DNA of 64,000 bases from Butyricimonas paravirosa (GTDB lineage Bacteria; Bacteroidota; Bacteroidia; Bacteroidales; Marinifilaceae), in NCBI RefSeq assembly GCF_032878955.1, contig NZ_CP043839.1, positions 434,001-498,000 of the forward strand, read 5' to 3'. Made by a program: the position numbers and the translations under genes. Below, in pieces: positions 17,336-26,866 of the stretch (its first letter is position 1; each line of letters begins with the position of its first letter). Under the pieces are notes generated by a model. The model was given only the letters and a program-made list of their open reading frames with translations, was not told the DNA's origin and ran no database searches.

Positions 17336-18604
17336 TTATTGATCGTTGTCTTGATAAAGCATCAGGGTATAGCCTGACTTGAGATGCGCCTTCTCTTCAC
17401 GCATCTTCCGGGATATGTACTGCGAGACACCTTGTATGGCACCCTTTCCGAGTTCGGAAAGCAGCTGGTCACCTGCCGACTGGTTGGTGATGGAGATGCT
17501 CGTGCCGAGATTCTGCCCCAGATTGGCGGCAACCTCCCTGACGGCGTTAGCCTCCATTGACCCCGGAATGAAGATGCCGCCCTGTCCGTCATTGTCATAC
17601 ACGGCAAGTTCCACGGGGATGATGGTACCGCCATATTCCACCTGAAGGATATTGACGTGAAGCCTTTCACCCTGTATGCGCCCTTCTCCGGTAAGCAGGG
17701 AGTTTTTGGGCAGGATATGCTTCCCTACACGCATTGGCTCCAGCAGTCTCATCCTCACTCCCTGACCGCTGATGACGGTCTGGTCCCCGTGGATGCAGGC
17801 CCGGATGGTATTTCTCACATTTCTCTCTTCTTTATGACCGATTGGCGTGTGGAATCTTTCCGGTTGTGCCATTCCTGTAAGCTGTATAGAATCACTGACA
17901 GGCTGCGGCAACGATGATACCACCGGTGTGGAAACCAGCCCCACGGGAACGGCTTTCGCCTTTCCGTTCCGCCCGGGACTTTCATTATCGGAACGGCTGT
18001 CCGTATTCACACTGCCATTGCCCGGCATATACCTGGCCGCAAGCTCATAGGATTTTTCCAGGAGAGCTACCTGCTCCTCGTAACCCGGCTGCGCGTTCTG
18101 TGCGGCGACCGCCTGCTTGAGTTGTTCCACCTCGGCTTTCAACGCCTCCTTCTCCGGATCTTCCTGCGGTGACTCGTAAAAGTTGCCGAGCGTCCTGTTG
18201 ATGTCATTGTAGGCGGAGACGGATGAAGAACAGGCTTCATTCCTTCTGTCACCTTCACGAGAACTGCCATCCTTGGCATCCGCATCCGGTGACAATTCCA
18301 CGACAGTCCCGGAGTTCCCGTCTGCCATCCCGGAGAAATCCTCCAGCGTACGCAGTTTTTCCGTCTGTTTGCGTTTCATGTCAGCCTGCTCATAGGCGGC
18401 AATCTTGTCCCCTTCTATGCCCGCTTCCCTCGGATCGGGAAGCTCGGTGTTGAATCCCGCATTTTTTTCCTCTTTCTTTTTTTCCTCTTCGGACGGTGCG
18501 AAAATGAGCCACATCGCTCCGAGGAACAGGAGGAACATCCCGGCAAAAACCAGGTATTTCCTGATTTCCAGCCTCTGTTTCAATTTATTGACGTCATTAC
18601 TCAT
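17336..18604 (-). CDS. traM: conjugative transposon protein TraM
   Basis: Minus strand, 422 aa from the Met giving MSNDVNKLKQRLEIRK; a longer start at 18685 would run through traL. One membrane segment near the N-terminus (YLVFAGMFLLFLGAMWLIFA), then a Glu/Lys-rich periplasmic linker with a coiled coil, and a C-terminal domain with VISGQGVRMRLLEPMRVGKH and NILQVEYGGTIIPVELAVYD. This is the VirB10/TrbI-like architecture expected of TraM. Its start overlaps the end of traL by 8 bp. Confidence 0.85.
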   Translation of the reverse strand: MSNDVNKLKQRLEIRKYLVFAGMFLLFLGAMWLIFAPSEEEKKKEEKNAGFNTELPDPREAGIEGDKIAAYEQADMKRKQTEKLRTLEDFSGMADGNSGTVVELSPDADAKDGSSREGDRRNEACSSSVSAYNDINRTLGNFYESPQEDPEKEALKAEVEQLKQAVAAQNAQPGYEEQVALLEKSYELAARYMPGNGSVNTDSRSDNESPGRNGKAKAVPVGLVSTPVVSSLPQPVSDSIQLTGMAQPERFHTPIGHKEERNVRNTIRACIHGDQTVISGQGVRMRLLEPMRVGKHILPKNSLLTGEGRIQGERLHVNILQVEYGGTIIPVELAVYDNDGQGGIFIPGSMEANAVREVAANLGQNLGTSISITNQSAGDQLLSELGKGAIQGVSQYISRKMREEKAHLKSGYTLMLYQDNDQ

Positions 18605-18902
18605 TTTCTTTCTGATTGAATCGGTTAAAAAACTCTTCCATTTCCTGCACCCTTTTATCCGGGAGTGTATCGGCAGGAACGACATCCGGAATTTCTATCG
18701 GGGGTATCTCTATGATTTCCGGCCGTACATCCTCCCGTCCGATGTCATGGATGGCACGGAAAATCATATAGAAATTTCCGATGGCAAACAGGGCAGCCAG
18801 CATGACAATTGCCGGCACTCTCTTTTCCGGGCTAAGCCCGGCACACAGCTTCCGCAGCTTTTCTTCCACGGATTCCTTGATTTTTACAAACATCTTTTTC
18901 AT
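18597..18902 (-). CDS. traL: conjugative transposon protein TraL (DUF3989)
   Basis: Minus strand, 101 aa. A basic N-terminus is followed by a single membrane helix (VPAIVMLAALFAIGNFYMIF) and an acidic, Pro-rich periplasmic tail (IEIPPIEIPDVVPADTLPD). This matches the small DUF3989/TraL proteins found between traK and traM. It overlaps traM by 8 bp, which suggests coupled translation. Confidence 0.8.
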   Translation of the reverse strand: MKKMFVKIKESVEEKLRKLCAGLSPEKRVPAIVMLAALFAIGNFYMIFRAIHDIGREDVRPEIIEIPPIEIPDVVPADTLPDKRVQEMEEFFNRFNQKENE

Positions 18903-18914
18903 ACATTCTGAATT

Positions 18915-19538
18915 TTAACGGTCATACACTCTTATATCCCTGTTCTCCACCACACGGAAGGCTTCGAGGATGAAGCCGTGCGGATTATTGTCGCTGCGGG
19001 TGGAGTTCAGCAGCCTGCCACGCGTGACGAGGCTGCGCTCGGTCACGCTCTTCTCCCTGATAATGGAGAGTTTCGCGTAGGTCACGACCTCATACGGATA
19101 GGTATGGAAATCGCACTTGACGCTGTCAATCCCTACACGCTGGTTCACGTTACCCGAAATTATCCGGTTGTAATATCCCTGCTCTGCCAGATCCACATAA
19201 TGGGCATAGGCGGAACGGTCACTGAGGAACATGGCCCTCCGGATATTGCCTTCAATCGCATTCTTGTCGGGCGAGAGCGTAAAGAACAGTTCGTGGAACC
19301 GTCTGACATGCTCCCTTGCTTCCACCGGGCGGTTCTGCTCCAGGTCTTGTGAAAGGGCCAGCATCAGTGACTTGCCTTCATCCAGCACATAGATCTTCTC
19401 CCGTTGCGCTTCCGCGAAACTGTAAGCCTTCCATACGGAAAATCCCACAAGCAGGGTGCATACACACAGATAGACGATTCCGAACAGACGCAGGTGTCGG
19501 AAGCTGCTCTCGATATTTTTCAATGATTTGAATTCCAT
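18915..19538 (-). CDS. traK: conjugative transposon protein TraK
   Basis: Minus strand, 207 aa. N-terminal membrane anchor LFGIVYLCVCTLLVGFSVW, then a periplasmic domain with RRAMFLSDRSAYAHYVDLAE and a C-terminal strand pattern ending GFILEAFRVVENRDIRVYDR. This is the VirB8/TrbF-like TraK of Bacteroides elements, an inner-membrane assembly factor. It follows traJ by 23 bp. Confidence 0.85.
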   Translation of the reverse strand: MEFKSLKNIESSFRHLRLFGIVYLCVCTLLVGFSVWKAYSFAEAQREKIYVLDEGKSLMLALSQDLEQNRPVEAREHVRRFHELFFTLSPDKNAIEGNIRRAMFLSDRSAYAHYVDLAEQGYYNRIISGNVNQRVGIDSVKCDFHTYPYEVVTYAKLSIIREKSVTERSLVTRGRLLNSTRSDNNPHGFILEAFRVVENRDIRVYDR

Positions 19539-19561
19539 TCTGTAAATGTTTTATACTGTTA

Positions 19562-20566
19562 TTACTTGATAAGCCTGCCGGCAATGTTTCCCACCGCCGC
19601 TCCGGCAGTCCCGGCCACCACGGAGCCTGTCTTGGATGCCGCCTGGTTCACGTTCTTTCCATAATTGCCCGCACCGCCTCCGGCCTGCACAATCCAGTTC
19701 GATACGGTCGGGATGGTGAAATACCCGATGATGCCGATAATGAGGAAAGTGATGTAAACCCCGTTTGAGCTGTCGGGGATGAAATCCGGGTCGGAAAGCT
19801 GTTCGATGTCCCTCTGCAGCATCAATATCTGGATTCTCGCCAGCACGCTGCTGAACAGGTCGCTTACGGGAAGCCACAGGTAGATACTGATGTAGCGGAC
19901 GAACCACTGGCTGAGAGAAGCCTGGAAACCGTCCCAGCAGGAGATGGCAAAGGAAACGGGACCGAGTATCGAAAGCACGATCAGGAAGAATGTCCTCAGC
20001 GTGTCGATGACCAGCGCCGCCGCATTGAACAGGAGTTCCAGCAGTTCGCGGAAGAAATTCTGCACGGCCCTTTTCATGTTGTACATGGCACGGTCCACAT
20101 ACATTCCGCAGGCTTCTATAGCGTCAAACGCGCCCAGCTCGTCCAGCCTGTTGTCAAAAGTCTCCTTGTCGACCAGATAGGCTGTCTCGGGATTCCGTTT
20201 CATCGCCTCAGTCTCCAGCTTGTCCTTCTGCGCCCTGTACTCGTTCATGTCAAAGGTCTGCGACTCCAATATGGTATGGGTCCCTTTCACGACGGGCGAG
20301 AGGATGCTGTTCAGCGTACCCAGAACGAGTGTCGGAAAGAACATGATACAAAGCCCCAAGGCGAACGGACGCAAAAGCGGAAAGACATCCACAGGCTCGG
20401 CACGGGCCAGAGCCTGCCATACACGATACGCCACATAGAAAAGCGCTCCCAAACCGGCAAGGCCTCTTGCCACACCGGTCATCTTTGAGCAGAGCGGCAT
20501 CATTTCCACATACAGATTCTGTAAAATCTGATGCAGGTTGTCAAAATCTATAGCCAACAATAACAT
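19562..20566 (-). CDS. traJ: conjugative transposon protein TraJ
   Basis: Minus strand, 334 aa, polytopic. Several hydrophobic helices are visible (LGALFYVAYRVWQAL, FALGLCIMFFPTLVLG, TFFLIVLSILGPVSFAIS, YITFLIIGIIGYFTIPTVS), with a Gly/Ala-rich C-terminus. This fits the VirB6/TrbL-like TraJ inner-membrane channel component. Downstream comes traK, upstream traI. Confidence 0.9.
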   Translation of the reverse strand: MLLLAIDFDNLHQILQNLYVEMMPLCSKMTGVARGLAGLGALFYVAYRVWQALARAEPVDVFPLLRPFALGLCIMFFPTLVLGTLNSILSPVVKGTHTILESQTFDMNEYRAQKDKLETEAMKRNPETAYLVDKETFDNRLDELGAFDAIEACGMYVDRAMYNMKRAVQNFFRELLELLFNAAALVIDTLRTFFLIVLSILGPVSFAISCWDGFQASLSQWFVRYISIYLWLPVSDLFSSVLARIQILMLQRDIEQLSDPDFIPDSSNGVYITFLIIGIIGYFTIPTVSNWIVQAGGGAGNYGKNVNQAASKTGSVVAGTAGAAVGNIAGRLIK

Positions 20567-20588
20567 AATGAAAGCGGATTAGGAATAA

Positions 20589-21218
20589 TTACCAATAACG
20601 TTCGTTCGGTGAGCCGTAGAGTGCCATCACGCGGTCCAGGTCGTTCCGTTTCTTGGCGCGCAGGTAGGACACCCCGATGTTCTTGTTGGTGTAATACTGT
20701 ACCAGACTGCGGTTTTGCAACATGTCGTTGTAGCAGCGGTCGATGATATCCATCCTTTCCTTGTCGTTCATGGAAAGCCCGTTCTCGTTGACCACCGTCT
20801 TCAAATCGTTCAGCAGATGGGCACTTTCTTCCAGCAGTTTGGTGTACCCCAAAGCAATCGCGCTCAGTTCTTCCGGCGTAAAATACGGGTCGCTGAGCAT
20901 ACGCTCGAAGCTGGTGACATAGATGTCCGTGATATCGCCCACCATCAGGATGGTCTGCTGAACCTTGCGGGCATCCCGGACAAGGTTCTTGACCTTGCGA
21001 AGCCCGTCGTAATACTCCTTGCCCTGCCGGTAGATTTTCACGGTTTCCTGAAAACTATTCGCCATATTGGTGGCAGTGGAGGACGTGTGAACGATGTTCT
21101 TGGCGGCATTGATGATTCCCTGCGCCAGATTGCCCGGGTCGCTCACTACCCATTGGGCTTTCGCTGTGAGGCTGACAAGGAAACAGCCCATGCACAGCAT
21201 AAGAATTTTCTTTTTCAT
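20589..21218 (-). CDS. traI: conjugative transposon protein TraI (DUF4141)
   Basis: Minus strand, 209 aa with a signal peptide (MKKKILMLCMGCFLVSLTAKAQ). The mature protein is helical (TNMANSFQETVKIYRQGKEY, ...LLEESAHLLNDLKTV) as in the DUF4141/TrbJ-like family, a VirB5-like pilus-associated component. It lies immediately before traJ in the operon. Confidence 0.85.
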   Translation of the reverse strand: MKKKILMLCMGCFLVSLTAKAQWVVSDPGNLAQGIINAAKNIVHTSSTATNMANSFQETVKIYRQGKEYYDGLRKVKNLVRDARKVQQTILMVGDITDIYVTSFERMLSDPYFTPEELSAIALGYTKLLEESAHLLNDLKTVVNENGLSMNDKERMDIIDRCYNDMLQNRSLVQYYTNKNIGVSYLRAKKRNDLDRVMALYGSPNERYW

Positions 21219-21257
21219 GATGTTCCTGTTTTTAATTGTGAATAATTCTGTTAAAAG

Positions 21258-22283
21258 TCAGATTCCCATTTTCCGTCCTTTGGACGGCGGGTTCCGGAGG
21301 ATAGGCTTGTGTACCGGTCTCGGACGGTCTACCTCTGCCACTTTTTCTTTCCCGTGTCTGAGGAATGCGAAGAATTCGTCTGCATACGGCCTGCGTCCGG
21401 TCATTCTGACGAAACGGGCGTCCAGCTCCCGGTAGGCTTTCTCCGCCTGGCACGAGCGTTCCGTCGCGGAAGCGTTCTTGTCTATGCCGTACTTGGTGAG
21501 AAAGTCAGGACTGATATGCAGTATGTCGTGGACGGCATCCGGCGAGGCCGCAATCCGTCCCAAATTCTCCAGTTCCCCATTCAGCTTTTCCAGGTAGAAA
21601 TCCGGCAGACGGACATCCCCGATGCTTTCCGCTGCCTTTTCCGCATTCCTGCACAGGCGGCTTTCCAATGCCACCCCCTCGTCATATGCCGGTTCCGGTC
21701 CGGAACGGTGCAGTCTGTCAAGCCTGTCATAATCATCCGCAAGCCCGTACCTGAGTGCCACATACCGTGAGGGCGGCATAAGATACACAGCCAGGTTGCA
21801 GAGTTCCCACACGTCACTCTCTTTCCGATGGAAATCCAGAATCCGTACAGATGACCGTACTTCTTCCGGTGACGGCCGTTCCTGCTTGCTTTCAGGATAT
21901 ACCTTCAAGTAAGCATCCCGCATGAACGTGTGCATGGCGAGCATTCCGTGGACGGAATCGGCTTTTTCGGGATTGACATCCGCAAGCCAGCAACCGTTCT
22001 TCTCCATGAAATACGTGTTTTTCAATGCCGTCATCAATTCTGACCTGTCCGTTTCCACCGTTTTTTCCGGTGTCGGGAACAGGTGCGAGTTTGACAACAG
22101 GCAGGCAACTTGGGTAATCACATCCTCGGACTTCCTGTACCGCCTGACCAGTTCCGTCAGCTTCCGGTACTCCTTTTCCCGGACGAACTTTCTTATCTGT
22201 TTCATCACTTCCGTCAACTCCTTGAGGCGTGGCTCGTCCAGATAGCGGCGTTGCTGTTCTTTTATCCATTCTTCCATTCCCAT
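21258..22283 (-). CDS. hypothetical protein in the traH position
   Basis: Minus strand, 341 aa, soluble, highly charged and helical, rich in Arg, Glu and Leu. The N-terminus reads MGMEEWIKEQQRRYLDEPRL; there is no signal peptide or catalytic motif. It sits between traG and traI inside the operon, where other elements carry traH. I do not recognise the family. It may be a cytoplasmic partner of the TraG ATPase, which is a guess from position only. Confidence 0.7.
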   Translation of the reverse strand: MGMEEWIKEQQRRYLDEPRLKELTEVMKQIRKFVREKEYRKLTELVRRYRKSEDVITQVACLLSNSHLFPTPEKTVETDRSELMTALKNTYFMEKNGCWLADVNPEKADSVHGMLAMHTFMRDAYLKVYPESKQERPSPEEVRSSVRILDFHRKESDVWELCNLAVYLMPPSRYVALRYGLADDYDRLDRLHRSGPEPAYDEGVALESRLCRNAEKAAESIGDVRLPDFYLEKLNGELENLGRIAASPDAVHDILHISPDFLTKYGIDKNASATERSCQAEKAYRELDARFVRMTGRRPYADEFFAFLRHGKEKVAEVDRPRPVHKPILRNPPSKGRKMGI

Positions 22284-22326
22284 GATTCATGATTGTTTTT
22301 CGGTTTCCATATGATTTCAATCCCTA

Positions 22327-24825
22327 TCACTTGTTTCGCTTGCTTTCTGCCAACTGCTTGATGGCAAGTTCGATGTTGCCACCGATTCTTTCCGTAAGCC
22401 GCATAAGTTCAAGTTTCTCGGTTTCTTCAGTAGTGTAGCATATGTACTCCTCAAGTGAGACTTCCGTGGCATAGACCGCCGACTGCGTACCGCCCAGACC
22501 AATCCAGACTTCCTTGTACTTTCTGGACGGATTGTTCGCCATATTGATGGAAAGTATCTGTGCCCGCTCCTTGTCGGTCAGACCGAGCAACGCTTGGATC
22601 TCATCGAACTTGTTCATATACTTGCGCTGGTCAAGCAGAATCTTACAGTCACTATTATTAATGATGGTACCCTTGACAATCGGAGAAGAAATGATGTCCT
22701 CCACTTCCTGGGTCACGACCACGGCCTCGCCGAAAAATTTTCTGACGGTCTTGAAAAGATAGCGGATGTAATTGCTCATATTGGCGGATGCCAATGCCTT
22801 CCAGCACTCTTCGATAAGGATTATTTTCCGGATACCTTTCAACTTGCGCATCTTGGTGATAAAAGTCTCCATGATGATGATGGTGACAATCGGAAGCAGC
22901 ACTTTGTTATCGCGAATGTTGTCCAGCTCAAAAACGATGAAGCGTCTGTTCAGCAAGTCCAACTGCTTGTCGGAGTTGAGCAGGAAGTCATATTCACCGC
23001 CACGGTAATAGGGTTCCAGCACATTCAGGAATCCCCATACATCAAAATCCTTCTCACGGGTTCGCTTCTCTTTCAGGATATCCTGATACTCGTCACGGAT
23101 AAATTCATAGAAGGTATTGAAGGAGGGTTTTATGCTGCTGTCCCTGCGGATTTTCTCCAGAAAGAGATTGACCGCATTGGATAGCGCCACTTCCTCGGCA
23201 CGTGTCGGCGGCTCGTCGTCACGCTTCCACAGGGTAAGGATAAGCGTCTTGACGGATTCTTTCTTCTCGATATCGAAAATCCCGTCTTCCACGTAAAAAG
23301 GATTGAAAGCTATCGGGTCTTTTTCTTCATAAGTGAAATAAATCCCGTCCTCGCCGTGTGTACGCGCATGGATAAGGCTGCACAGTCCCTGATAGGAGTT
23401 TCCGGTATCCACTAACAGCACATGCGCACCCTGCTCGTAATACTGGCGTACCATGTGGTTGGTGAAAAAAGATTTCCCGCTGCCCGAAGGGCCGAGGATG
23501 AATTTGTTCCGGTTGGTGATTGTGCCGTTCTTCATCGGCAGGTCGGAAATATCCAGATGGACGGGTTTTCCGGTCAGGCGGTCCACCATGCGGATGCCAA
23601 ACGGAGAGAGCGAGTCCTTGTAGGAGGTTTCCCCGATGAACAGGCACAGGGCCTGCTCGATAAAGGTGTGGAAACTCTCCTCGGACGGGAAATCTCCGGC
23701 ATTGCCGGGTATCGCCGCCCAGAACAGGGTCGGCACATCCACCGTGTTGTGGCGCGGTTTGGCTTCCATCAACGCCAGTTGGCTGCCCACATCGTTCTTG
23801 ATGCGCTTGAGCTTTTCCCGGTCATCGCTCCATGCCATGACATTGCAGTGCGCACGGATGGAAACCAGCCCCTTGCTGTGCGCCTCGTTCAGATACTCCT
23901 CAATCCATTCGCGGTTGATCTGGTTGGAACGGCTGTAACGGGAAAGCGAGTGCATGTTCCGGGCGGTCTGCTCGAACTTCCTGAGAATCTCCGCCGAATC
24001 GTCGATGAAGAGGTACTGGTTCACGATATGGTTGCACGTGAGCAGGATGCCTATCGGTGCGGCAAAGGACAGGCGGCAGTCGCTCCGGTCTGTCGAAAGC
24101 CGTTCATACCGGCAGTCGGTGGATACGTTTGACGGCAGGTCTTCCGGATCGGAAAGCGTATGAAGGCAAAGGTAATTGTCCCCGACCTTCATTTCCCCTG
24201 CACCGAGAGACAGATCCTGCAAGCAGGTGGTGTCTTCCTGGGACATGGAAAAATATTTCTCTATGATGCCGGCTGAATTCTTGGTTCCGATAATTTCCTC
24301 ATCCGTCAGGCGGATGATACGGATCAGACCGCTGTCGTTCACGATGCGCTCGAACTGCCCGCAACTTTCCATAAAACGGGTAACGGTTTCCTTGTCCTGC
24401 ATCTCTTTGGGAATGATGAATCCCCGTGTAAGCGCGTTGAAACTGCTGGTTGTCCGGCTGTGCTCTTTCGTGGTCTTCGTCAGGAAAAGGTAACAGGTGT
24501 GCTGCAAGTACGGCCGTTCGTTGAAATGCCGCTCGAAACTGCGGCTCAGAAAACTCAGGTCTTCCTTGCAGATGTCCGGCCTGTAACCCTCTTCGATGAA
24601 GAAGTCCTGCTTATGCACGATGCTGTAGTTCGGCAATACCTTGACCGCCTTCGCCCAGGTGGAGTGCATGGACTCGTACTCGGCCCGTGTCAGCGTGAAG
24701 AGTTCCGGCAGTTCCACCCGGTATGCCACGGTGATGTCCGCATCCTTGCTGATGATGCAGCCGTTCTCCACGGCCAATAACGGAAACTTGCTTTCCAGCG
24801 TGGCTGTTTTCATTACGTTTTTCAT
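22327..24825 (-). CDS. traG: conjugation system ATPase TraG
   Basis: Minus strand, 832 aa. Walker A GPSGSGKSFF lies near residue 445; a Walker B-like IRKIILIEECWKALA is further on, as is the VVVTQEVEDIIS helix typical of VirB4 ATPases. The N-terminal 400 residues match the VirB4/TraC-type entry domain (DUF3875-like start PLLAVENGCIISKDADITVA). It energises assembly of the mating channel. It overlaps traF by 4 bp (ATGA). Confidence 0.95.
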   Translation of the reverse strand: MKNVMKTATLESKFPLLAVENGCIISKDADITVAYRVELPELFTLTRAEYESMHSTWAKAVKVLPNYSIVHKQDFFIEEGYRPDICKEDLSFLSRSFERHFNERPYLQHTCYLFLTKTTKEHSRTTSSFNALTRGFIIPKEMQDKETVTRFMESCGQFERIVNDSGLIRIIRLTDEEIIGTKNSAGIIEKYFSMSQEDTTCLQDLSLGAGEMKVGDNYLCLHTLSDPEDLPSNVSTDCRYERLSTDRSDCRLSFAAPIGILLTCNHIVNQYLFIDDSAEILRKFEQTARNMHSLSRYSRSNQINREWIEEYLNEAHSKGLVSIRAHCNVMAWSDDREKLKRIKNDVGSQLALMEAKPRHNTVDVPTLFWAAIPGNAGDFPSEESFHTFIEQALCLFIGETSYKDSLSPFGIRMVDRLTGKPVHLDISDLPMKNGTITNRNKFILGPSGSGKSFFTNHMVRQYYEQGAHVLLVDTGNSYQGLCSLIHARTHGEDGIYFTYEEKDPIAFNPFYVEDGIFDIEKKESVKTLILTLWKRDDEPPTRAEEVALSNAVNLFLEKIRRDSSIKPSFNTFYEFIRDEYQDILKEKRTREKDFDVWGFLNVLEPYYRGGEYDFLLNSDKQLDLLNRRFIVFELDNIRDNKVLLPIVTIIIMETFITKMRKLKGIRKIILIEECWKALASANMSNYIRYLFKTVRKFFGEAVVVTQEVEDIISSPIVKGTIINNSDCKILLDQRKYMNKFDEIQALLGLTDKERAQILSINMANNPSRKYKEVWIGLGGTQSAVYATEVSLEEYICYTTEETEKLELMRLTERIGGNIELAIKQLAESKRNK

Positions 24826-25154
24826 GCCTTTCTGTTTTTAATAGTTGAAGAAAACAACCGGAGGAACTTTCTCCGGCTGATGATGTAGCGGGGATGGCTG
24901 CGCAGCGCATGGAGTTTCATAAGCCCCCATTCGCCGTATTTCGTGTTCATGCTGAAGGTCGCCCAGACCAGCACCAATGCGGAGATGACCCCGAAACCGA
25001 TGCAGACCCACTGGCCTATGCCTGCCATGTACATGATGACGAACACCACGAACAGGGCGAGCAACCCTCCGGCAAAGATGAACAGGTACTGGCTCTTGAG
25101 TCCCTTGAACTCCGGGCTGCGACCGATTCCCTTGTTGACAGGATACTTCGCCAT
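24822..25154 (-). CDS. traF: conjugative transposon protein TraF (DUF4133)
   Basis: Minus strand, 110 aa from the Met giving MAKYPVNKGIGRSPEFKGLK; the longer reading to 25193 overlaps traE. Two adjacent membrane helices (YLFIFAGGLLALFVVFVIMY and VCIGFGVISALVLVWATF) precede a basic C-terminus, the VirB3-like layout of DUF4133. It lies between traE and traG. Confidence 0.85.
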   Translation of the reverse strand: MAKYPVNKGIGRSPEFKGLKSQYLFIFAGGLLALFVVFVIMYMAGIGQWVCIGFGVISALVLVWATFSMNTKYGEWGLMKLHALRSHPRYIISRRKFLRLFSSTIKNRKA

Positions 25155-25155
25155 A

Positions 25156-25452
25156 TTACAGGAAGAATGAACGTAAGATGGTGGCAGCCACAATCAGGAA
25201 GATACACGCACCGAACCAGCTGGCGGCGGTCTTTGAAGTGTCCGGGTCACCCGACGAGAACTTGGAATATACCTTCACGCCCCCGATAAGGCCGATAACG
25301 GCGCCGATGGCGTAAATCAACTTGGTTCCGGGATCGAAATACGAAGTGACCATGTTGGTCGCTTCCGAGATACCGGCGATACCGTTGCCTTGGGCGAAAG
25401 CCCCCATTGAAACCAGCAGCGTCATGGCTGCCAAAAAGAATCTTTTTTTCAT
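25156..25452 (-). CDS. traE: conjugative transposon protein TraE (DUF4134)
   Basis: Minus strand, 98 aa. Signal peptide MKKRFFLAAMTLLVSMGAFA followed by two membrane helices (LIYAIGAVIGLIGGVKVY and FGACIFLIVAATILRSFFL), a VirB2-like prepilin arrangement typical of TraE/DUF4134. It is now the first gene of a minus-strand tra block; in related elements it follows traD directly, whereas here some 14 kb of other DNA separate them. A 34-bp element shared with the traA upstream region lies 81 bp upstream of its start. Confidence 0.85.
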   Translation of the reverse strand: MKKRFFLAAMTLLVSMGAFAQGNGIAGISEATNMVTSYFDPGTKLIYAIGAVIGLIGGVKVYSKFSSGDPDTSKTAASWFGACIFLIVAATILRSFFL

Positions 25453-25533
25453 GTGTCGAAACTTTTAATTGGTGAGACAAAAATGATTTCGACTGCGAAT
25501 ATATAGTGCTTAATCCATTGATTTACAAACTGT

Positions 25534-25567
25534 ACGACTTGTGACACCTTATGACGTCACGTTACAT
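25534..25567. promoter_or_regulatory. 34-bp shared element, copy A (upstream of traE)
   Basis: This 34-bp stretch matches 41896-41929 at 29 of 34 positions, ending in the shared TCACGTTACAT and containing TGTGnCACCnTATG. Part is palindromic (TGACGTCA, GTGAC..GTCAC). Both copies lie upstream of minus-strand tra genes, so binding of a transfer regulator is plausible. Confidence 0.55.
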
Positions 25568-25652
25568 CGGCAAGGGGTTTTCAAGCATTCAAAAAGGGTT
25601 TTCCCGGCAATATGAAACAGTAAAAACAGGGATAAGGAGAAAGCGGCATTTC

Positions 25653-25810
25653 ATTTCTTCCGGCAAAGGTAGCCCCGTGTCCCGGGAAACCCGGCAAGGC
25701 GGCCCTGCGGGCTGGTTGCCGTGAAATAATCATCCTCGCTGCGCTTGCGGTATTTTTTCACGGCAAGCCTTGCGGGATTCCGGACCGGGGCGGAAAAGCC
25801 TTCAGGAAAT
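25653..25810 (+). promoter_or_regulatory. structured intergenic element, copy 4 of 7
   Basis: Outer stem ATTTC..GGC / GCC..GAAAT; inner stems CCCG/CGGG, CAAGGC/GCCTTG and CCGTGAAA/TTTCACGG around ATCATCCTCGC ... GCGGTA. CAAAGGTA is at the left foot with CAAGG 23 bp further in. It ends 54 bp before the 25865 start codon. Bases 25453-25652 hold no gene, only the shared element above. Confidence 0.75.
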
Positions 25811-25864
25811 AAAATACCGTTCGGTTTGAATGGATATATGTAAAAACAAAAAACAGAAGATAAC

Positions 25865-26380
25865 ATGGAAACAAGAAACAATCAGACAGTGGCTTTCACG
25901 GGACACCGTAAGGAACGTATTCTGCAAGGGTCCGGAAACGATTCCCGGATACTTGCACAAATCAGGGAAGCTGTGACCGGAGTGGTAACAGAACTGTACG
26001 GGCAGGGATACAAGGAATACTACACCGGGATGGCCAGCGGATTTGATATGACTGCTGCGGAGGCGGTCTTGCAGGTCAGGGAGAGATACGAAGATATCAA
26101 GCTCATAGCGGCAGTACCTTTTCGGAAACAGCCCTTGTGGTTTGAAGCGGAAGACCAGCTGTTGTATGCCCGTCTGTTGGAAAGGATGGACCGGGTGGTC
26201 ATGGTTTCCGAGAATTACCACAAGGGCTGCTACCTTCGCAGGGATGAATACATGGTGCGTAAAGCGGATACAGTCATAGCCTATTGGGATCTTGTACCGA
26301 AAGGGGGAACATTCTACACGGTGAACAAGGCGTTGGAAAGCGGAAAGTCGGTCATCAATCTTTATGAAAGGATGAAATAG
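25865..26380 (+). CDS. SLOG-fold DUF1273/YpsA-like protein
   Basis: 171 aa. It opens TVAFTGHRKERI and contains YYTGMASGFDMTAAEAVLQ, LIAAVPFRKQ and a late RRDEYMVRKADTVIAYWD, the pattern of DUF1273 (SLOG superfamily, Rossmann-like). SLOG proteins bind nucleotides or nucleotide-derived signals; the ligand here is unknown. It is a single-gene transcription unit on the plus strand, led by structured element copy 4 and closed by a strong bidirectional hairpin. Confidence 0.85.
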   Translation: METRNNQTVAFTGHRKERILQGSGNDSRILAQIREAVTGVVTELYGQGYKEYYTGMASGFDMTAAEAVLQVRERYEDIKLIAAVPFRKQPLWFEAEDQLLYARLLERMDRVVMVSENYHKGCYLRRDEYMVRKADTVIAYWDLVPKGGTFYTVNKALESGKSVINLYERMK

Positions 26381-26403
26381 CGGCTGTCTGTATTGGAATG
26401 GAA

Positions 26404-26443
26404 AAGCGAAGTGTGAAAGCCGGTCGGCCTTCACACTTCGCTT
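26404..26443. terminator. bidirectional terminator
   Basis: AAGCGAAGTGTGAA (26404-26417) is perfectly complementary to TTCACACTTCGCTT (26430-26443), a 14-bp stem with a 12-nt loop, followed by CTTTTC on the plus side and preceded by GAAA on the other. It separates the convergent 25865 and 26463 genes. Confidence 0.75.
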
Positions 26444-26462
26444 CTTTTCATATATACATTAC

Positions 26463-26792
26463 CTATTCCTCAGAACCGGAAGAGAGGGCACGCTGTTTCC
26501 TCCGTTCCTCCTTCTTCGCTTTCTGTTGCTTCTTCTTGACCTCCATTTCAGCCATAATCTGCTTTAAGGGCTTGACCGTTTCCGGGTTTTCACGCTTGAA
26601 TCGTTTGAAATAGATACTTTCAATGAACTGCGGAAGCGGGGCTTTCCATGCCTCCTGCTTGTGGTTGTCTATCTTGCCGAGCTTGTCGGGGTTCAGACCC
26701 AGTTCACGGGCCATCTGTACCTGCTTGTCCGAAAGGCGGTGACGCTTCTGCGCCACCATCCATTTTTCCAATATCGCTTTTGTCATTGCCAT
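26463..26792 (-). CDS. small basic hypothetical protein
   Basis: Minus strand, 109 aa, soluble. The C-terminal third is a Lys/Glu/Arg-rich helix (EVKKKQQKAKKEERRKQRA); the N-terminal part reads VAQKRHRLSDKQVQMARELG. Small proteins like this are common in Bacteroidetes genomes, without known function. On the minus strand a TATCTTTG box lies about 20 bp before the start. The composite transposon begins 82 bp beyond its start. Confidence 0.65.
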   Translation of the reverse strand: MAMTKAILEKWMVAQKRHRLSDKQVQMARELGLNPDKLGKIDNHKQEAWKAPLPQFIESIYFKRFKRENPETVKPLKQIMAEMEVKKKQQKAKKEERRKQRALSSGSEE

Positions 26793-26866
26793 CGTTCATT
26801 TTTTTTGCAAAGATAGAATTTTTGCATTGATTTCTCTTAAATACTTGTTTGTCAGCATTATCTTAT